Positions 22,848 through 32,435 of a DNA stretch of 64,000 bases are shown one piece after another (positions within the stretch are counted from its first letter, which is position 1; every line of letters starts with the position of its first letter). Under the pieces are notes generated by a model, which was not told the DNA's origin, did not search any database, and was given only the letters and a program-made list of their open reading frames with translations. Made by a program: the position numbers and the translations under genes. Source of the stretch: Pseudomonas orientalis (GTDB lineage: Bacteria > Pseudomonadota > Gammaproteobacteria > Pseudomonadales > Pseudomonadaceae). The stretch spans positions 5,268,501-5,332,500 of the forward strand of contig NZ_CP018049.1 of NCBI RefSeq assembly GCF_002934065.1, in the 5' to 3' direction.

Positions 22848-25800
22848 ATGAACCTTCCCGACTCAACAGACAGGGCACTGGACGGCTTCCACCCCGCAGT
22901 CAGTACCTGGTTTCGCAGCACCTTCCCCTCGGTGACCGACGCGCAGGCCCGGGCGTGGCCGCTGATCCGTCAACGCCGTTCGACGCTGATCGCCGCGCCG
23001 ACCGGTTCGGGCAAGACCCTGACCGCCTTTCTCGCGGTGCTGGACGACTTGGTCCACCAGGGTCTGGCCAACGGCGGCCAACTGCCCGATGAAACCCTGG
23101 TGGTCTACATTTCGCCGCTCAAGGCGCTGTCCAACGACATTCAACTCAACCTGCAAAACCCGCTGGCCGGCATCACCGAGCACCTTGAAAAATCCGGCCT
23201 GCCGCCGTTGGTGATCCGCACCGCAGTGCGCACCGGCGACACTCCGCAAAAAGACCGCGCGCAGATGCGCAAGCGTGCGCCGCACATCCTGGTCACCACC
23301 CCGGAATCGCTGTATGTGCTGCTGGGCTCGGACTCGGGCAGACAGATGCTCGCCAGCACGCGCACGGTGATCGTCGATGAGATCCACGCGATTGCCGCCG
23401 GCAAGCGCGGCAGCCACTTGGCGTTAAGCCTGGAGCGCCTGCAAGCCTTGTGCGCCGAGGCGCTGACGCGCATCGGCCTGTCGGCCACGCAAAAGCCTAT
23501 CGACGCGGTGTCGCGGTTTTTGGTCGGTACCGGCCGCGAGTGCGCCATTGTCGACATCGGCCACGCCCGCCCGCGCGACCTGGCTATCGAAGTGCCGCCG
23601 GTGCCGCTCTCGGCGGTGATGGCCAATGATGTGTGGGAGCTGGTCTACGACCGCCTCGCCGAGCTGGCGCGCGAACACCGCACCACGCTGATATTCGTGA
23701 ACACCCGGCGCCTGGCCGAACGCTTGGCGCGGCATCTGAGCGAGCGTTTGGGCAAGACGGCGGTGGCCGCCCACCACGGCAGCCTGGCCAAGGAAATGCG
23801 CCTGGACGCCGAGCAACGCCTCAAGGCCGGTGCGCTGCAGGTGCTGATCGCCACCGCGTCGCTGGAGCTGGGCATTGATATCGGCGATGTGGACCTGGTC
23901 TGCCAGATCAGTTCGCCCGGCTCGATCAACGGGTTTCTGCAACGGGTCGGCCGCTCCGGGCACCAGGTCGGCGGCACGCCCAAGGGCCGCCTGTTTGCCA
24001 CCACCCGCGACGACCTGATCGAATGCGCCGCCCTCCTCGACTGCGTGCGCCGTGGCGAGCTCGACACCCTGCACATCCCCGTGGCGCCGCTGGACGTGCT
24101 GGCCCAGCAGATCATCGCCGAAGTCAGCGCGCGCGAATGGTCGGAAGCTGCCCTGCTGACGCTTGTCCGCCGCGCCGCGCCCTATGCCACGCTGGACGAG
24201 CGCCATTACCAGGCGCTGTTGCACATGCTCGCCGACGGCTACAACGGCCGCCAGGGCATGCGCAGCGCTTATCTGCATCGGGACGCCGTGACTCATACCC
24301 TGCGCGGCCGCCGTGGCGCTCGGCTCACGGCCGTGACCAGCGGCGGCACCATCCCCGACAACGCCGACTACAGCGTGCTGCTCGAGCCCCAGAGCCTGAA
24401 CATCGGCAGCGTCAACGAAGACTTTGCGGTGGAAAGCATCGCCGGCGATATTTTCCAGCTCGGCAATACGTCCTACCGCATCCTGCGGGTGGAGGCCGGC
24501 AAGGTGCGCGTCGAGGACGCCCACGGTCAGCCGCCGACCATTCCGTTCTGGATGGGCGAAGCGCCGGGGCGCAGCAACGAGTTGTCGGCGGCCGTGGCCC
24601 GTTTGCAGGGGCAGTTGGACAACCTGCTCGGCGCCAGCCCGGGTGACCTGCGACCGGCGCAGGCGTGGCTCACCGACACCCTCGGTCTGAGCCGCGCCAG
24701 CGCCGAGCAACTGCTGGATTACCTGGCCCGCACGCGCCTGGCCCTCAGCGCCTTGCCGTCGCAGGACACCTTGATCATGGAGCGGTTTTTCGACGCGTCC
24801 GGCGGCACCCAGTTGATCATCCACACGCCCTTTGGCAGCCGCATCAACCGCGCCTGGGGCCTGGCCCTGCGCAAGCGCTTTTGCCGCACCTTCAACTTCG
24901 AGCTGCAAGCGGCGGCCAGCGAAAATGCGATTGTGCTGTCGCTGTCCACCAGCCACAGCTTCGCGCTGGATGACGTGTGGCGCTACCTCAACAGCAACAG
25001 CGCCGAACATTTGCTGATCCAGGCCGTGCTGGATGCGCCGCTGTTCGGCGTGCGCTGGCGCTGGAACGCCGGCGTGGCCCTGGCATTGCCGCGCTACACC
25101 GGCGGGCGCAAGGTGGCGCCGCAGATCCAGCGCATGAAAAGCGAAGACCTGATCGCCAGTGTGTTTCCCGACCAGATTGCCTGCCTGGAAAACCTCGCCG
25201 GCGAGCGCGAAGTGCCCGACCACCCGCTGGTGGAACAAACCCTCGATGACTGCCTGCATGAAGCCATGGACAGCGAAGGCTGGCTGGCCCTGTTGCGACG
25301 CATGGAAGCAGGCGACGTGCGCATGGTCAGCCGCGACCTGCCCGCGCCCTCGCCGATGGCCGCCGAAATTCTCAGCGCGCGCCCCTACACCTTTCTCGAT
25401 GACGCGCCACTGGAAGAACGCCGCACCCAGGCCGTGCTCAACCGCCGCTGGAGCGACCCGCAGAGTACCGACGATCTCGGCGCACTGGATGCCGAGGCGA
25501 TCGCCGGGGTACGCGAGGAGGCCTGGCCCGCGCCCCAGGGGCCGGATGAAATGCACGAAGCGCTGATGAGCCTGGCCTGTATTGCAGAGCAGGAGGTCAC
25601 GCCAGAATGGGCCAAGTGGCTGCGGGCTTTGCACAAGGCCGGACGCGCTTATCCGTTGCCCAACGGCCTGTGGGTGGCCGTGGAACGCTTGAGCTGTTTA
25701 CAGGCAATCTACCCGCACAACCTGCCGCTGCTGCCGGGTTTCGATGAGCCGTGGACATCCGATGAGGCCTTGGTGGAAGTGCTGCGCGCGCGCCTGGGCG

Positions 25801-27095
25801 GTTTCGGCCCATTGACGCTGCCCGAGATTGCCGCGCCCCTGGCGCTGCTCCCCGCTACCGTGGCCCAGGGGTTGGCGCGGCTGGAGCAGGAAGGCTACGT
25901 GCTGCGCGGGCACTTCAGCCCAGGCTGTAGCGCTGAGCAATGGTGCGAGCGGCACCTGCTGGCGCGTATTCATCGCTACACAGTCAAGCGCCTGCGCCGG
26001 GAGATCGAACCGGTGGCGCTGCAGGATTTCATGCGTTTTCTGTTCGACTGGCAGCACTTGTCCGACAGCACGCGCGGCCAGGGCAGCGCGGTGTTGCCGC
26101 AGATAGTCGCCCAGTTCGAAGGCTACGCCGCCGCCACTTCGGCCTGGGACAGTGACCTGCTCAGTGCGCGTATCAAGGATTACGCCTCGACCTGGCTCGA
26201 CGACCTGTGCCGCAGTGGCAAACTGGTGTGGACGCGCCTGAGCCACAAAGCCGGCGCCATTGCCTTGCGCAGCACGCCAATCGTGCTGTTACCGCGCAGT
26301 CAGGTGCCGTTGTGGAGCGGGCTGACCGAACAGACCGACAGCACGACGCTGTCGCCCAAGGCGCAGAAAGTCCATTTGGCCCTGCGCGAACAAGGCGCGT
26401 TGTTTTTTGATGAGCTGGTGCATGAAGCCCATCTGCTGCGCAGCGAATTGGAAACCGCGTTGCAGGAGCTGGTCGGCGCGGGGTTGGTGAATGCCGACAG
26501 CTTCGCCGGGCTGCGCGCCCTGACCACGCCCGCCAGCAAACGCCAGGCGCGCAGCAGCCGGCGTGGACGCGGCGCCTTTATCGGCGGCATGGACGATGCC
26601 GGGCGCTGGGCCTTGATTCGCCGCGCGCCAGGCGAGCCCGGTGCGCATTCGGCCGAGACGCTGGAACATGTCGCGATGACCCTGCTGCGCCGCTATGGCG
26701 TGGTCTTCTGGCGCCTGCTGGAGCGCGAAGCGGACTGGTTGCCGAGCTGGCGCGAATTGCTGCGCACCTACCACCGCCTCGAAGCGCGGGGCGAGATTCG
26801 CGGCGGGCGGTTTGTCAGTGGCCTGGCGGGGGAACAGTTCGCACTGCCGGAGGCGATCCCGTTGCTGCGTGAAGTACGGCGCCGGCCCCATGACGGCAGC
26901 TTGATCGCAGTGTGCGGGGCCGACCCGCTGAACCTTGTCGGCACACTGCTGCCGGGAAGCAAAGTGCCGGCGGTGAGTGGCAATCGGATTGTGTACAAGG
27001 ATGGCGTGCCGGCGGGGGTGATGGTGGGGGGTAAGCAGCAGGTGTTGCTGGAGGTGGATCAGCAGGCGATTCAGGAGAAGTTGCTCAGGCGGTGA
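22848..27095 (+). CDS. lhr: Large DEAD/DEAH-box helicase Lhr
   Basis: This 1415-residue protein has two RecA domains with Walker A APTGSGKT (50-57), motif II DEIH (177-180), LSATQKP, and QRVGRSGHQVGG as motif VI. The winged-helix and beta-barrel Lhr core (to about 870) and the long Lhr C-terminal extension follow. Lhr unwinds RNA-DNA hybrids and branched DNA with 3'-5' polarity. The ATG at 22848 is preferred; a GGAG near 22823 would serve an earlier in-frame TTG. It is transcribed divergently from the RmlD-like gene and appears monocistronic. Confidence 0.94.
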   Translation: MNLPDSTDRALDGFHPAVSTWFRSTFPSVTDAQARAWPLIRQRRSTLIAAPTGSGKTLTAFLAVLDDLVHQGLANGGQLPDETLVVYISPLKALSNDIQLNLQNPLAGITEHLEKSGLPPLVIRTAVRTGDTPQKDRAQMRKRAPHILVTTPESLYVLLGSDSGRQMLASTRTVIVDEIHAIAAGKRGSHLALSLERLQALCAEALTRIGLSATQKPIDAVSRFLVGTGRECAIVDIGHARPRDLAIEVPPVPLSAVMANDVWELVYDRLAELAREHRTTLIFVNTRRLAERLARHLSERLGKTAVAAHHGSLAKEMRLDAEQRLKAGALQVLIATASLELGIDIGDVDLVCQISSPGSINGFLQRVGRSGHQVGGTPKGRLFATTRDDLIECAALLDCVRRGELDTLHIPVAPLDVLAQQIIAEVSAREWSEAALLTLVRRAAPYATLDERHYQALLHMLADGYNGRQGMRSAYLHRDAVTHTLRGRRGARLTAVTSGGTIPDNADYSVLLEPQSLNIGSVNEDFAVESIAGDIFQLGNTSYRILRVEAGKVRVEDAHGQPPTIPFWMGEAPGRSNELSAAVARLQGQLDNLLGASPGDLRPAQAWLTDTLGLSRASAEQLLDYLARTRLALSALPSQDTLIMERFFDASGGTQLIIHTPFGSRINRAWGLALRKRFCRTFNFELQAAASENAIVLSLSTSHSFALDDVWRYLNSNSAEHLLIQAVLDAPLFGVRWRWNAGVALALPRYTGGRKVAPQIQRMKSEDLIASVFPDQIACLENLAGEREVPDHPLVEQTLDDCLHEAMDSEGWLALLRRMEAGDVRMVSRDLPAPSPMAAEILSARPYTFLDDAPLEERRTQAVLNRRWSDPQSTDDLGALDAEAIAGVREEAWPAPQGPDEMHEALMSLACIAEQEVTPEWAKWLRALHKAGRAYPLPNGLWVAVERLSCLQAIYPHNLPLLPGFDEPWTSDEALVEVLRARLGGFGPLTLPEIAAPLALLPATVAQGLARLEQEGYVLRGHFSPGCSAEQWCERHLLARIHRYTVKRLRREIEPVALQDFMRFLFDWQHLSDSTRGQGSAVLPQIVAQFEGYAAATSAWDSDLLSARIKDYASTWLDDLCRSGKLVWTRLSHKAGAIALRSTPIVLLPRSQVPLWSGLTEQTDSTTLSPKAQKVHLALREQGALFFDELVHEAHLLRSELETALQELVGAGLVNADSFAGLRALTTPASKRQARSSRRGRGAFIGGMDDAGRWALIRRAPGEPGAHSAETLEHVAMTLLRRYGVVFWRLLEREADWLPSWRELLRTYHRLEARGEIRGGRFVSGLAGEQFALPEAIPLLREVRRRPHDGSLIAVCGADPLNLVGTLLPGSKVPAVSGNRIVYKDGVPAGVMVGGKQQVLLEVDQQAIQEKLLRR

Positions 27096-27108
27096 GTTTG
27101 AGGGCCTC

Positions 27109-27180
27109 ATCGGGGGCAAGCCCCCTCCCACACTGGATCTGCGAACACCGTTCAAATGTGGGAGGGGGCTTGCCCCCGAT
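27109..27180. repeat. REP inverted pair between converging genes
   Basis: ATCGGGGGCAAGCCCCCTCC (27109) faces AATGTGGGAGGGGGCTTGCC ending CCCCCGAT at 27180. The copies are only about 25 bases apart, a shorter spacer than the other doublets. It separates the 3' ends of lhr and the MscS-like gene. Confidence 0.88.
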
Positions 27181-27206
27181 GGCGCCAGCTCAGGCACCCC
27201 AATCAT

Positions 27207-29288
27207 TCATTCGGCACGCGGCTGCTCGGTCATCTCCACCTCATGCTCCTGCCCCACCCGCTTGGGCAACACAACCTGCTGTGGATAAGTCTGCGCGAAA
27301 TGCACCTCGTCGCAGTTATCCACAAGCTTCTTCAAACGCTGGTTAAACGCGCGGCTCACCGCATATTGCCCACCCGACACGGTACGGAACTGCGCCGTCA
27401 GCACCACGCCATTGAGGTCCATCTTGTCGACGCCGAACACCTCCAGTGGCCCTTGCAGGTTGTACTTGAGGAACACGTCGTCGCGGATCGACTGGCCGGC
27501 CTCGCGGATCAGCTCCACGGCTTTGTCCACATCGGTGTCGTAGGTGAACTGCACCGAAAAGAACGCATACGCAAACTGGCGCGACTGGTTGGTGACCGCC
27601 TTGATCTGCCCGAACGGCACCGAATGCACAAAGCCCTTGCCATCGCGCAAGCGCAGGGTGCGAATGGTCAGGCCCTCGACCGTGCCGGCATGGCCGGAGT
27701 CGAGTACCACCCAGTCGCCGATCGACAGGGTGTCTTCGATGATGATGAACAGGCCGGTGATCACGTCCTGCACCAATTGCTGCGAGCCGAAACCGATGGC
27801 CAGGCCGACCACACCCGCACCCGCCAGCAGCGGCGCGACGTTGATGCCCAGGTTGGCCATGGTGGTGATGGCACAAATCACCACCAGGATGATTTTCACC
27901 GCGTTGCGCAACAGCGGCAGGATGGTTTTCACACGGGTGCTGGGCTGGCGGCTGGAGCGCTTGTTCACCGGGGGTTTGAGCGCTTCCTGGATCGCCGTAT
28001 CGAGCACCACCCAGAACAGCCAGGTCATCAGCAGGATCAAGCCGATGCTGCTGAGGGAATCGCTGATCGCCCGGCCCACCGAGTTGCGCTGGGCAAACTC
28101 GAACAACGACACGCCCCAGATACGCCCGAGGATTTCGATAAAGGCCACCGCCATGACGATGCGCAATATCGCGTGCAGCAGGCTGAGGAAGCGCTCCTTG
28201 TAGGCGCTGCTGCGCTGGATCGCCACTTGGCTGCGAGACTTGAACAGGTGTTGCAGCACGGTGCTGAGAAACACCGTGCCGATCAGCAGGATGGTGGTGA
28301 ACAAGGCACAGCGCAGGGCCTTTTGATTGTCGTCGCCGGCACCGATCAGGTTGATCGCCGAGACCAGCACCATCAGCAGAATCGGCCAGTACCAGAGCCC
28401 GGAAAATACCCGCAACGACTGCTGCAACGCCGGATGCTTGAGACGCTGGGCCAGCGGCCGATTGCGGATCAGGTGCGCCACCGGACGGCGCAGACGCACC
28501 ACCAGCACGCCAAAGATCACCGTCGCGAACAGGCCGGTAAACACCGCGATACTGCTGGTGATATTGCCGCCGAGCTGACGGGCGATCTGCGGGCTGGTCA
28601 ACGCGTCACTGAGGGCGGCAAGAAAGCCGATCAGGAACAGCGGTTTGGGGCAATAGTCGCGGATCAACCGCACCGCCGGGCGCTTGTGGCCGAGGTTGAA
28701 CATGACGATGACGCACAGCAGCATCGAGGTGGAGAAGATGCCGCTGCTGGTGGCGTAGGCAAAACACAGCGCCAGCGCCCGGCCCACGGAGGTGGCTAAA
28801 AAGTGGCTGACATACAGCGTCAACGGCAGGCAGATAATGGCCGGGAGGGTGTAGGGCACCACATACCCCAGCACCGCCAGCAGGCGCGCCCGGCGCTGGA
28901 AAAAACCTCGCAGGCCCAAGCGCCGCACGATAACGCGGCCCACCAGCGTCAGCACTGCAAAGGCACCGATCCATACGGCCGACAGCAACAGGAAATCCCC
29001 GGCCACGCTCCATGGCGAGCGCGCCGCCGTCTGGTCGACCAGACGCCCGACTTCATTCGCGGCCCGGTCGGCACGCAGGCGCCACTCGTCGATGAAATTC
29101 TGATTGAGGTCCAGCTTCTGTTGCACATCATCGATGCTGGAGCTGATGGCCCCGAGCAGGCCGCCCTCCACCAGCAATTCCGGCTTGGCCGGGGCTTCGG
29201 GTTCAGGCGCGGTGGCCGCGGCTTGCAGTGCGCCGTTGCCGCATAGCAGCAGCGCGACGAGCAGTAATGCAGTCTTAAAATTCAGCAA
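27207..29288 (-). CDS. MscS-family mechanosensitive channel (YbiO-like)
   Basis: This protein of about 693 residues has a signal-like N-terminus, a periplasmic region and about ten membrane segments. The MscS pore and beta domain lie in the C-terminal third: LLAGAGVVGLAIGFGSQQLV as pore helix TM3, then GLFIIIEDTLSIGDWVVLD. The size and layout resemble E. coli YbiO. No ATG fits. The frame-consistent TTG at 29288 follows AAGGAG by nine bases and starts LNFKTALLLVALLLC, so I use it. It should open under membrane tension on osmotic downshift. Confidence 0.88.
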   Translation of the reverse strand: MLNFKTALLLVALLLCGNGALQAAATAPEPEAPAKPELLVEGGLLGAISSSIDDVQQKLDLNQNFIDEWRLRADRAANEVGRLVDQTAARSPWSVAGDFLLLSAVWIGAFAVLTLVGRVIVRRLGLRGFFQRRARLLAVLGYVVPYTLPAIICLPLTLYVSHFLATSVGRALALCFAYATSSGIFSTSMLLCVIVMFNLGHKRPAVRLIRDYCPKPLFLIGFLAALSDALTSPQIARQLGGNITSSIAVFTGLFATVIFGVLVVRLRRPVAHLIRNRPLAQRLKHPALQQSLRVFSGLWYWPILLMVLVSAINLIGAGDDNQKALRCALFTTILLIGTVFLSTVLQHLFKSRSQVAIQRSSAYKERFLSLLHAILRIVMAVAFIEILGRIWGVSLFEFAQRNSVGRAISDSLSSIGLILLMTWLFWVVLDTAIQEALKPPVNKRSSRQPSTRVKTILPLLRNAVKIILVVICAITTMANLGINVAPLLAGAGVVGLAIGFGSQQLVQDVITGLFIIIEDTLSIGDWVVLDSGHAGTVEGLTIRTLRLRDGKGFVHSVPFGQIKAVTNQSRQFAYAFFSVQFTYDTDVDKAVELIREAGQSIRDDVFLKYNLQGPLEVFGVDKMDLNGVVLTAQFRTVSGGQYAVSRAFNQRLKKLVDNCDEVHFAQTYPQQVVLPKRVGQEHEVEMTEQPRAE

Positions 29289-29476
29289 AACACCGGGCTC
29301 CTTCTGGGGGTCTGTAAGGAACTGACGGGTTTGAGCCGTGATCGTTCCCCTGATTCGCCCAACCCCTGCCCCACCTCCTGCCCCTCTACCGCCTGTAGGA
29401 ATGTGGAAACTTTCGGCCAAAGATCGTAGTCATCCCAAAACGCGGGGCAATCGACCCTGGATCAACGGGAGTAAGC

Positions 29477-30403
29477 ATGGCGGCGATTCACATCGGCATT
29501 TCCGGCTGGCGCTATACGCCCTGGCGGGGCGATTTCTACCCCGAAGGCTTGACCCAGAAACGCGAGTTGCAGTTTGCCTCACGCGCCGTCAATGCGATCG
29601 AAATCAACGGTTCGTTCTACGCGCTGCAAACCCCCAAGCGCTACGCCGAGTGGTATGCCGACACGCCCGAAGGGTTCATGTTCAGCGTCAAGGCCCCGCG
29701 CTATATCACCCACATCCTGCGCCTGCGCGATGTACACAAGCCCATGGCGAATTTCTTCGCGTCCGGGGTGCTGGAGCTCAAGGACAAGCTTGGGCCGATC
29801 CTCTGGCAGTTCCCGCCCAGTTTCAAGTTCGACCCGCCCCTGTTCGAAGCCTTTCTGGCCGAACTGCCCACCACCACCTTGCAGGCCGCCGCCCTCGCCC
29901 ATCAGCATGAGCCACGTCTGAATGGCAAGGCGAGCATGAAGGCCTACGGCAAGCAACCGTTGCGCCATGCGGTGGAAATTCGCCACAAAAGCTTTGCGGT
30001 GCCGGAGTTTGTGCAGTTGCTGGACAAGTACGGGGTCGCCCTGGTGGTGGCGGACACTGCTGGCAAGTGGCCGTATGCCGAAGACGTCACCGCCAACTTC
30101 CTGTACCTGCGCCTGCATGGCGACAAGCAGTTGTACGCCAGTGGCTACACCGACGACGCCCTCGCGCGCTGGGGCGAGCGCATCGAGCGTTGGCGGCACG
30201 GCAAGCAGCCCGCGGATGCGCAGTTGATCGACCCGCAACACAAGCCACGCGCGCGCAAACAGCGCGACGTGTTCTGCTTTTTCGATAACGACATCAAGGT
30301 GCGTGCGCCTTTCGATGCCCGTCAATTGTTGCAGCGCTTCGATCTGGACAAGCACCTGGCGACAGCGCCGGGGCAATTGCCGGAACCTGGAGTGCTGCCA
30401 TGA
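29477..30403 (+). CDS. DUF72 family protein (YecE-like)
   Basis: This 308-residue protein has the TIM-barrel DUF72 signature: HIGISGWRYTPWRGDFYPEGL at the start, FASRAVNAIEINGSFYALQ, FMFSVKAPRYITH, LGPILWQFPPSF and NFLYLRLHGDKQLYASGY. The biochemical function of DUF72 is not established. It starts a four-gene plus-strand run in which each stop overlaps the next start (30400-30403, 31173-31176, 32425-32435), so it is probably translated with the phospholipid genes below. Confidence 0.9.
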   Translation: MAAIHIGISGWRYTPWRGDFYPEGLTQKRELQFASRAVNAIEINGSFYALQTPKRYAEWYADTPEGFMFSVKAPRYITHILRLRDVHKPMANFFASGVLELKDKLGPILWQFPPSFKFDPPLFEAFLAELPTTTLQAAALAHQHEPRLNGKASMKAYGKQPLRHAVEIRHKSFAVPEFVQLLDKYGVALVVADTAGKWPYAEDVTANFLYLRLHGDKQLYASGYTDDALARWGERIERWRHGKQPADAQLIDPQHKPRARKQRDVFCFFDNDIKVRAPFDARQLLQRFDLDKHLATAPGQLPEPGVLP

Positions 30404-31176
30404 CCCAGCCGGAGTTGATTCCCATCACACCCACTGCCCCCATTACTCGCTTTACCGTGCTGACGGTCAATATCCACAAGGGTTTCACCGCCTTGAATCG
30501 GCGTTTCATCCTGCCCGAATTGCGCGAAGCCGTGCGCAGCGTGGGCGCCGACATGGTGTTCCTGCAGGAAATCCATGGCACCCACGAGCAGCATCCGCAG
30601 CGCTACAGCGACTGGCCGAAGATGCCGCAGTACGAGTTTCTCGCCGACAGCATCTGGCCGCAGTTCGCCTACGGGCGCAACGCGGTCTACCCCCATGGCG
30701 ACCACGGCAACGCGTTGCTGTCGAAATTCCAGATCATCCGCCACGACAACCTCGACATCTCCCAGAGCGGCCACGAAAACCGCGGCCTGCTGCATTGCGT
30801 CCTGCGCCTGCCGGGCAGCGGGCAGGAAGTGCATGCGATCTGCATCCACCTGGGCCTGCGTGAAGTGCATCGCCAGCAGCAATTGCGCTTGCTGGAGCAG
30901 CGCATCAGCGAGATCCCGGCCGACGCACCGGTGGTGGTCGCCGGCGATTTCAACGACTGGCGCCAGCGCGCCGACCTGAGCCAAAGCGGCCTTGAGGAAG
31001 TCTTCGTGCAGACCTTAGGCAAACCGGCACGCACCTTTCCCGCGCGCCTGCCCTTGTTGCCGCTGGACCGCATTTATGTGCGCAATCTGAAGGTGCATAA
31101 CCCCCGGGTGCTGACCACGCGCCCCTGGTCCCATTTGTCTGACCATGTGCCGCTGTCGGTGGAGATTGAGCTATGA
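30400..31176 (+). CDS. ybhP: Endonuclease/exonuclease/phosphatase family protein (YbhP-like)
   Basis: This 258-residue protein has the DNase I-like metal-dependent phosphoesterase fold: TVNIHKGF, MVFLQEIHG (metal-binding Glu), NAVYPHGDHGNALLSKF, HLGLREVHRQQQL, VAGDFNDW and the closing SDHVPLSVEIEL with catalytic Asp-His. In E. coli ybhP lies beside clsB and ybhN, as here, suggesting a phospholipid-linked substrate, but this is context only. Both ends overlap their neighbours by four bases. Confidence 0.9.
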   Translation: MTQPELIPITPTAPITRFTVLTVNIHKGFTALNRRFILPELREAVRSVGADMVFLQEIHGTHEQHPQRYSDWPKMPQYEFLADSIWPQFAYGRNAVYPHGDHGNALLSKFQIIRHDNLDISQSGHENRGLLHCVLRLPGSGQEVHAICIHLGLREVHRQQQLRLLEQRISEIPADAPVVVAGDFNDWRQRADLSQSGLEEVFVQTLGKPARTFPARLPLLPLDRIYVRNLKVHNPRVLTTRPWSHLSDHVPLSVEIEL

Positions 31177-32435
31177 ACGTTGCTGTAGAACATATCGCCA
31201 CCGACCAGCCGCCGGATGATGCCAAGGCGCGCGACCTCGACTACGGCTGGCAGAGCGGCAACCGCATCGAGTTGCTGGAAAATGGCGAGGCCTACTTTCC
31301 CAAGGTGTTCGAGGCCATGCGCGCGGCGCAGCGCGAGATTCTGCTTGAGACGTTTATCCTCTTCGAGGACAAGGTCGGCTTTGAGCTCAAAGCCATCCTG
31401 ATCGAAGCCGCGCAGCGCGGAGTGAAGGTGGTGGCCAGCCTGGATGGCTTTGGTTGCGGCGAACTGAGCACGGCATTTTTGCGCGAGCTGGCCGAGGCCG
31501 GGGTGGTGGTGCAGATGTTCGATCCGGCCTCGAAGACGCTGGGTATCCGCACCAACTGGTTCCGGCGCCTGCACCGCAAAATCGTGGTGGTGGATGCCAG
31601 CGTGGCGTTCATCGGCGGTATCAACTTTTCCGCCGACCATCTGGGTGACTTCGGCCCTGAAGCCAAGCAGGACTATGCGGTGCAAATCGTTGGCCCGGCG
31701 GTGGCCGACCTGCACCACTTCGCCCTGGCGCAAAGTGGTCGCCAGGTGCGCACGCGGCGTGGATGGCGGCGGCGCGAGCAACGTCCTACGCCATGGGCAA
31801 CGTCTGACGAAAACGGTCTGGTACGCCTGATTTATCGCGACAACGTGCAGCATCGCGATGACATCGAAGAAGCCTATATTCACGCCTTGAGCAAAGCGCG
31901 TACGCGCGCCGTGATTGCCAACGCGTATTTCTTCCCTGGCTACCGCCTGCTGCGTGAAATCCGCAACGCCGCGCGCCGTGGCGTGCACGTGCAATTGATC
32001 ATGCAGGGCCAACCGGATGTGCTGCTCGCCAAGCTGGCGGCGCGCATGCTGTATGACTATCTGCTCAAGGACGGCGTGGTCATTCACGAGTACTGCCAGC
32101 GCCCGCTGCACGGCAAGGTGGCTTTGATAGACGATGACTGGAGCACCGTAGGCTCAAGCAACCTGGACCCGTTGAGCCTGGCATTGAACCTTGAAGCCAA
32201 TGTGCTGATTCGCGACCGGGCGTTCAATCAGCAGTTGTACGAGAGCCTGGAAGCGCTCGCCAGGGACCATTGCCAGACCATGCCGGCAAAACGCAAACCG
32301 CGCCTGTGGTTGTGGCGCCTGACCGTGGGCTTCCTGGTCTTTCACGTGATGCGTCACTTCCCCGCCCTCACCGGCTGGCTGCCGGCACACAAGCCGCGTT
32401 TGAAACCCATCGAGAGTCCGGCCCATGACGTCTGA
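31173..32435 (+). CDS. clsB: Cardiolipin synthase B
   Basis: This 420-residue phospholipase-D superfamily protein has two HKD motifs: H134-R-K-I-V-V-V-D141 with FIGGINFS, and HGKVALIDDDWSTVGSSNLDP near 310-330. ClsB (YbhO) makes cardiolipin from phosphatidylglycerol and is associated with the membrane. It lacks the two N-terminal membrane helices of ClsA, as expected for ClsB. The C-terminus (WLWRLTVGFLVFHVMRHF) is hydrophobic and may anchor it. It is coupled to ybhP before and ybhN after. Confidence 0.92.
   Translation: MNVAVEHIATDQPPDDAKARDLDYGWQSGNRIELLENGEAYFPKVFEAMRAAQREILLETFILFEDKVGFELKAILIEAAQRGVKVVASLDGFGCGELSTAFLRELAEAGVVVQMFDPASKTLGIRTNWFRRLHRKIVVVDASVAFIGGINFSADHLGDFGPEAKQDYAVQIVGPAVADLHHFALAQSGRQVRTRRGWRRREQRPTPWATSDENGLVRLIYRDNVQHRDDIEEAYIHALSKARTRAVIANAYFFPGYRLLREIRNAARRGVHVQLIMQGQPDVLLAKLAARMLYDYLLKDGVVIHEYCQRPLHGKVALIDDDWSTVGSSNLDPLSLALNLEANVLIRDRAFNQQLYESLEALARDHCQTMPAKRKPRLWLWRLTVGFLVFHVMRHFPALTGWLPAHKPRLKPIESPAHDV

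Noticed and set aside
23424..25634. 736-residue frame on the minus strand
   Set aside because: It is antisense to lhr; high GC makes long antisense frames common. No domain is visible.
27156..28799. 547-residue frame on the plus strand
   Set aside because: It is antisense to the MscS-like gene, His/Gln/Arg-rich, and starts inside a REP element.
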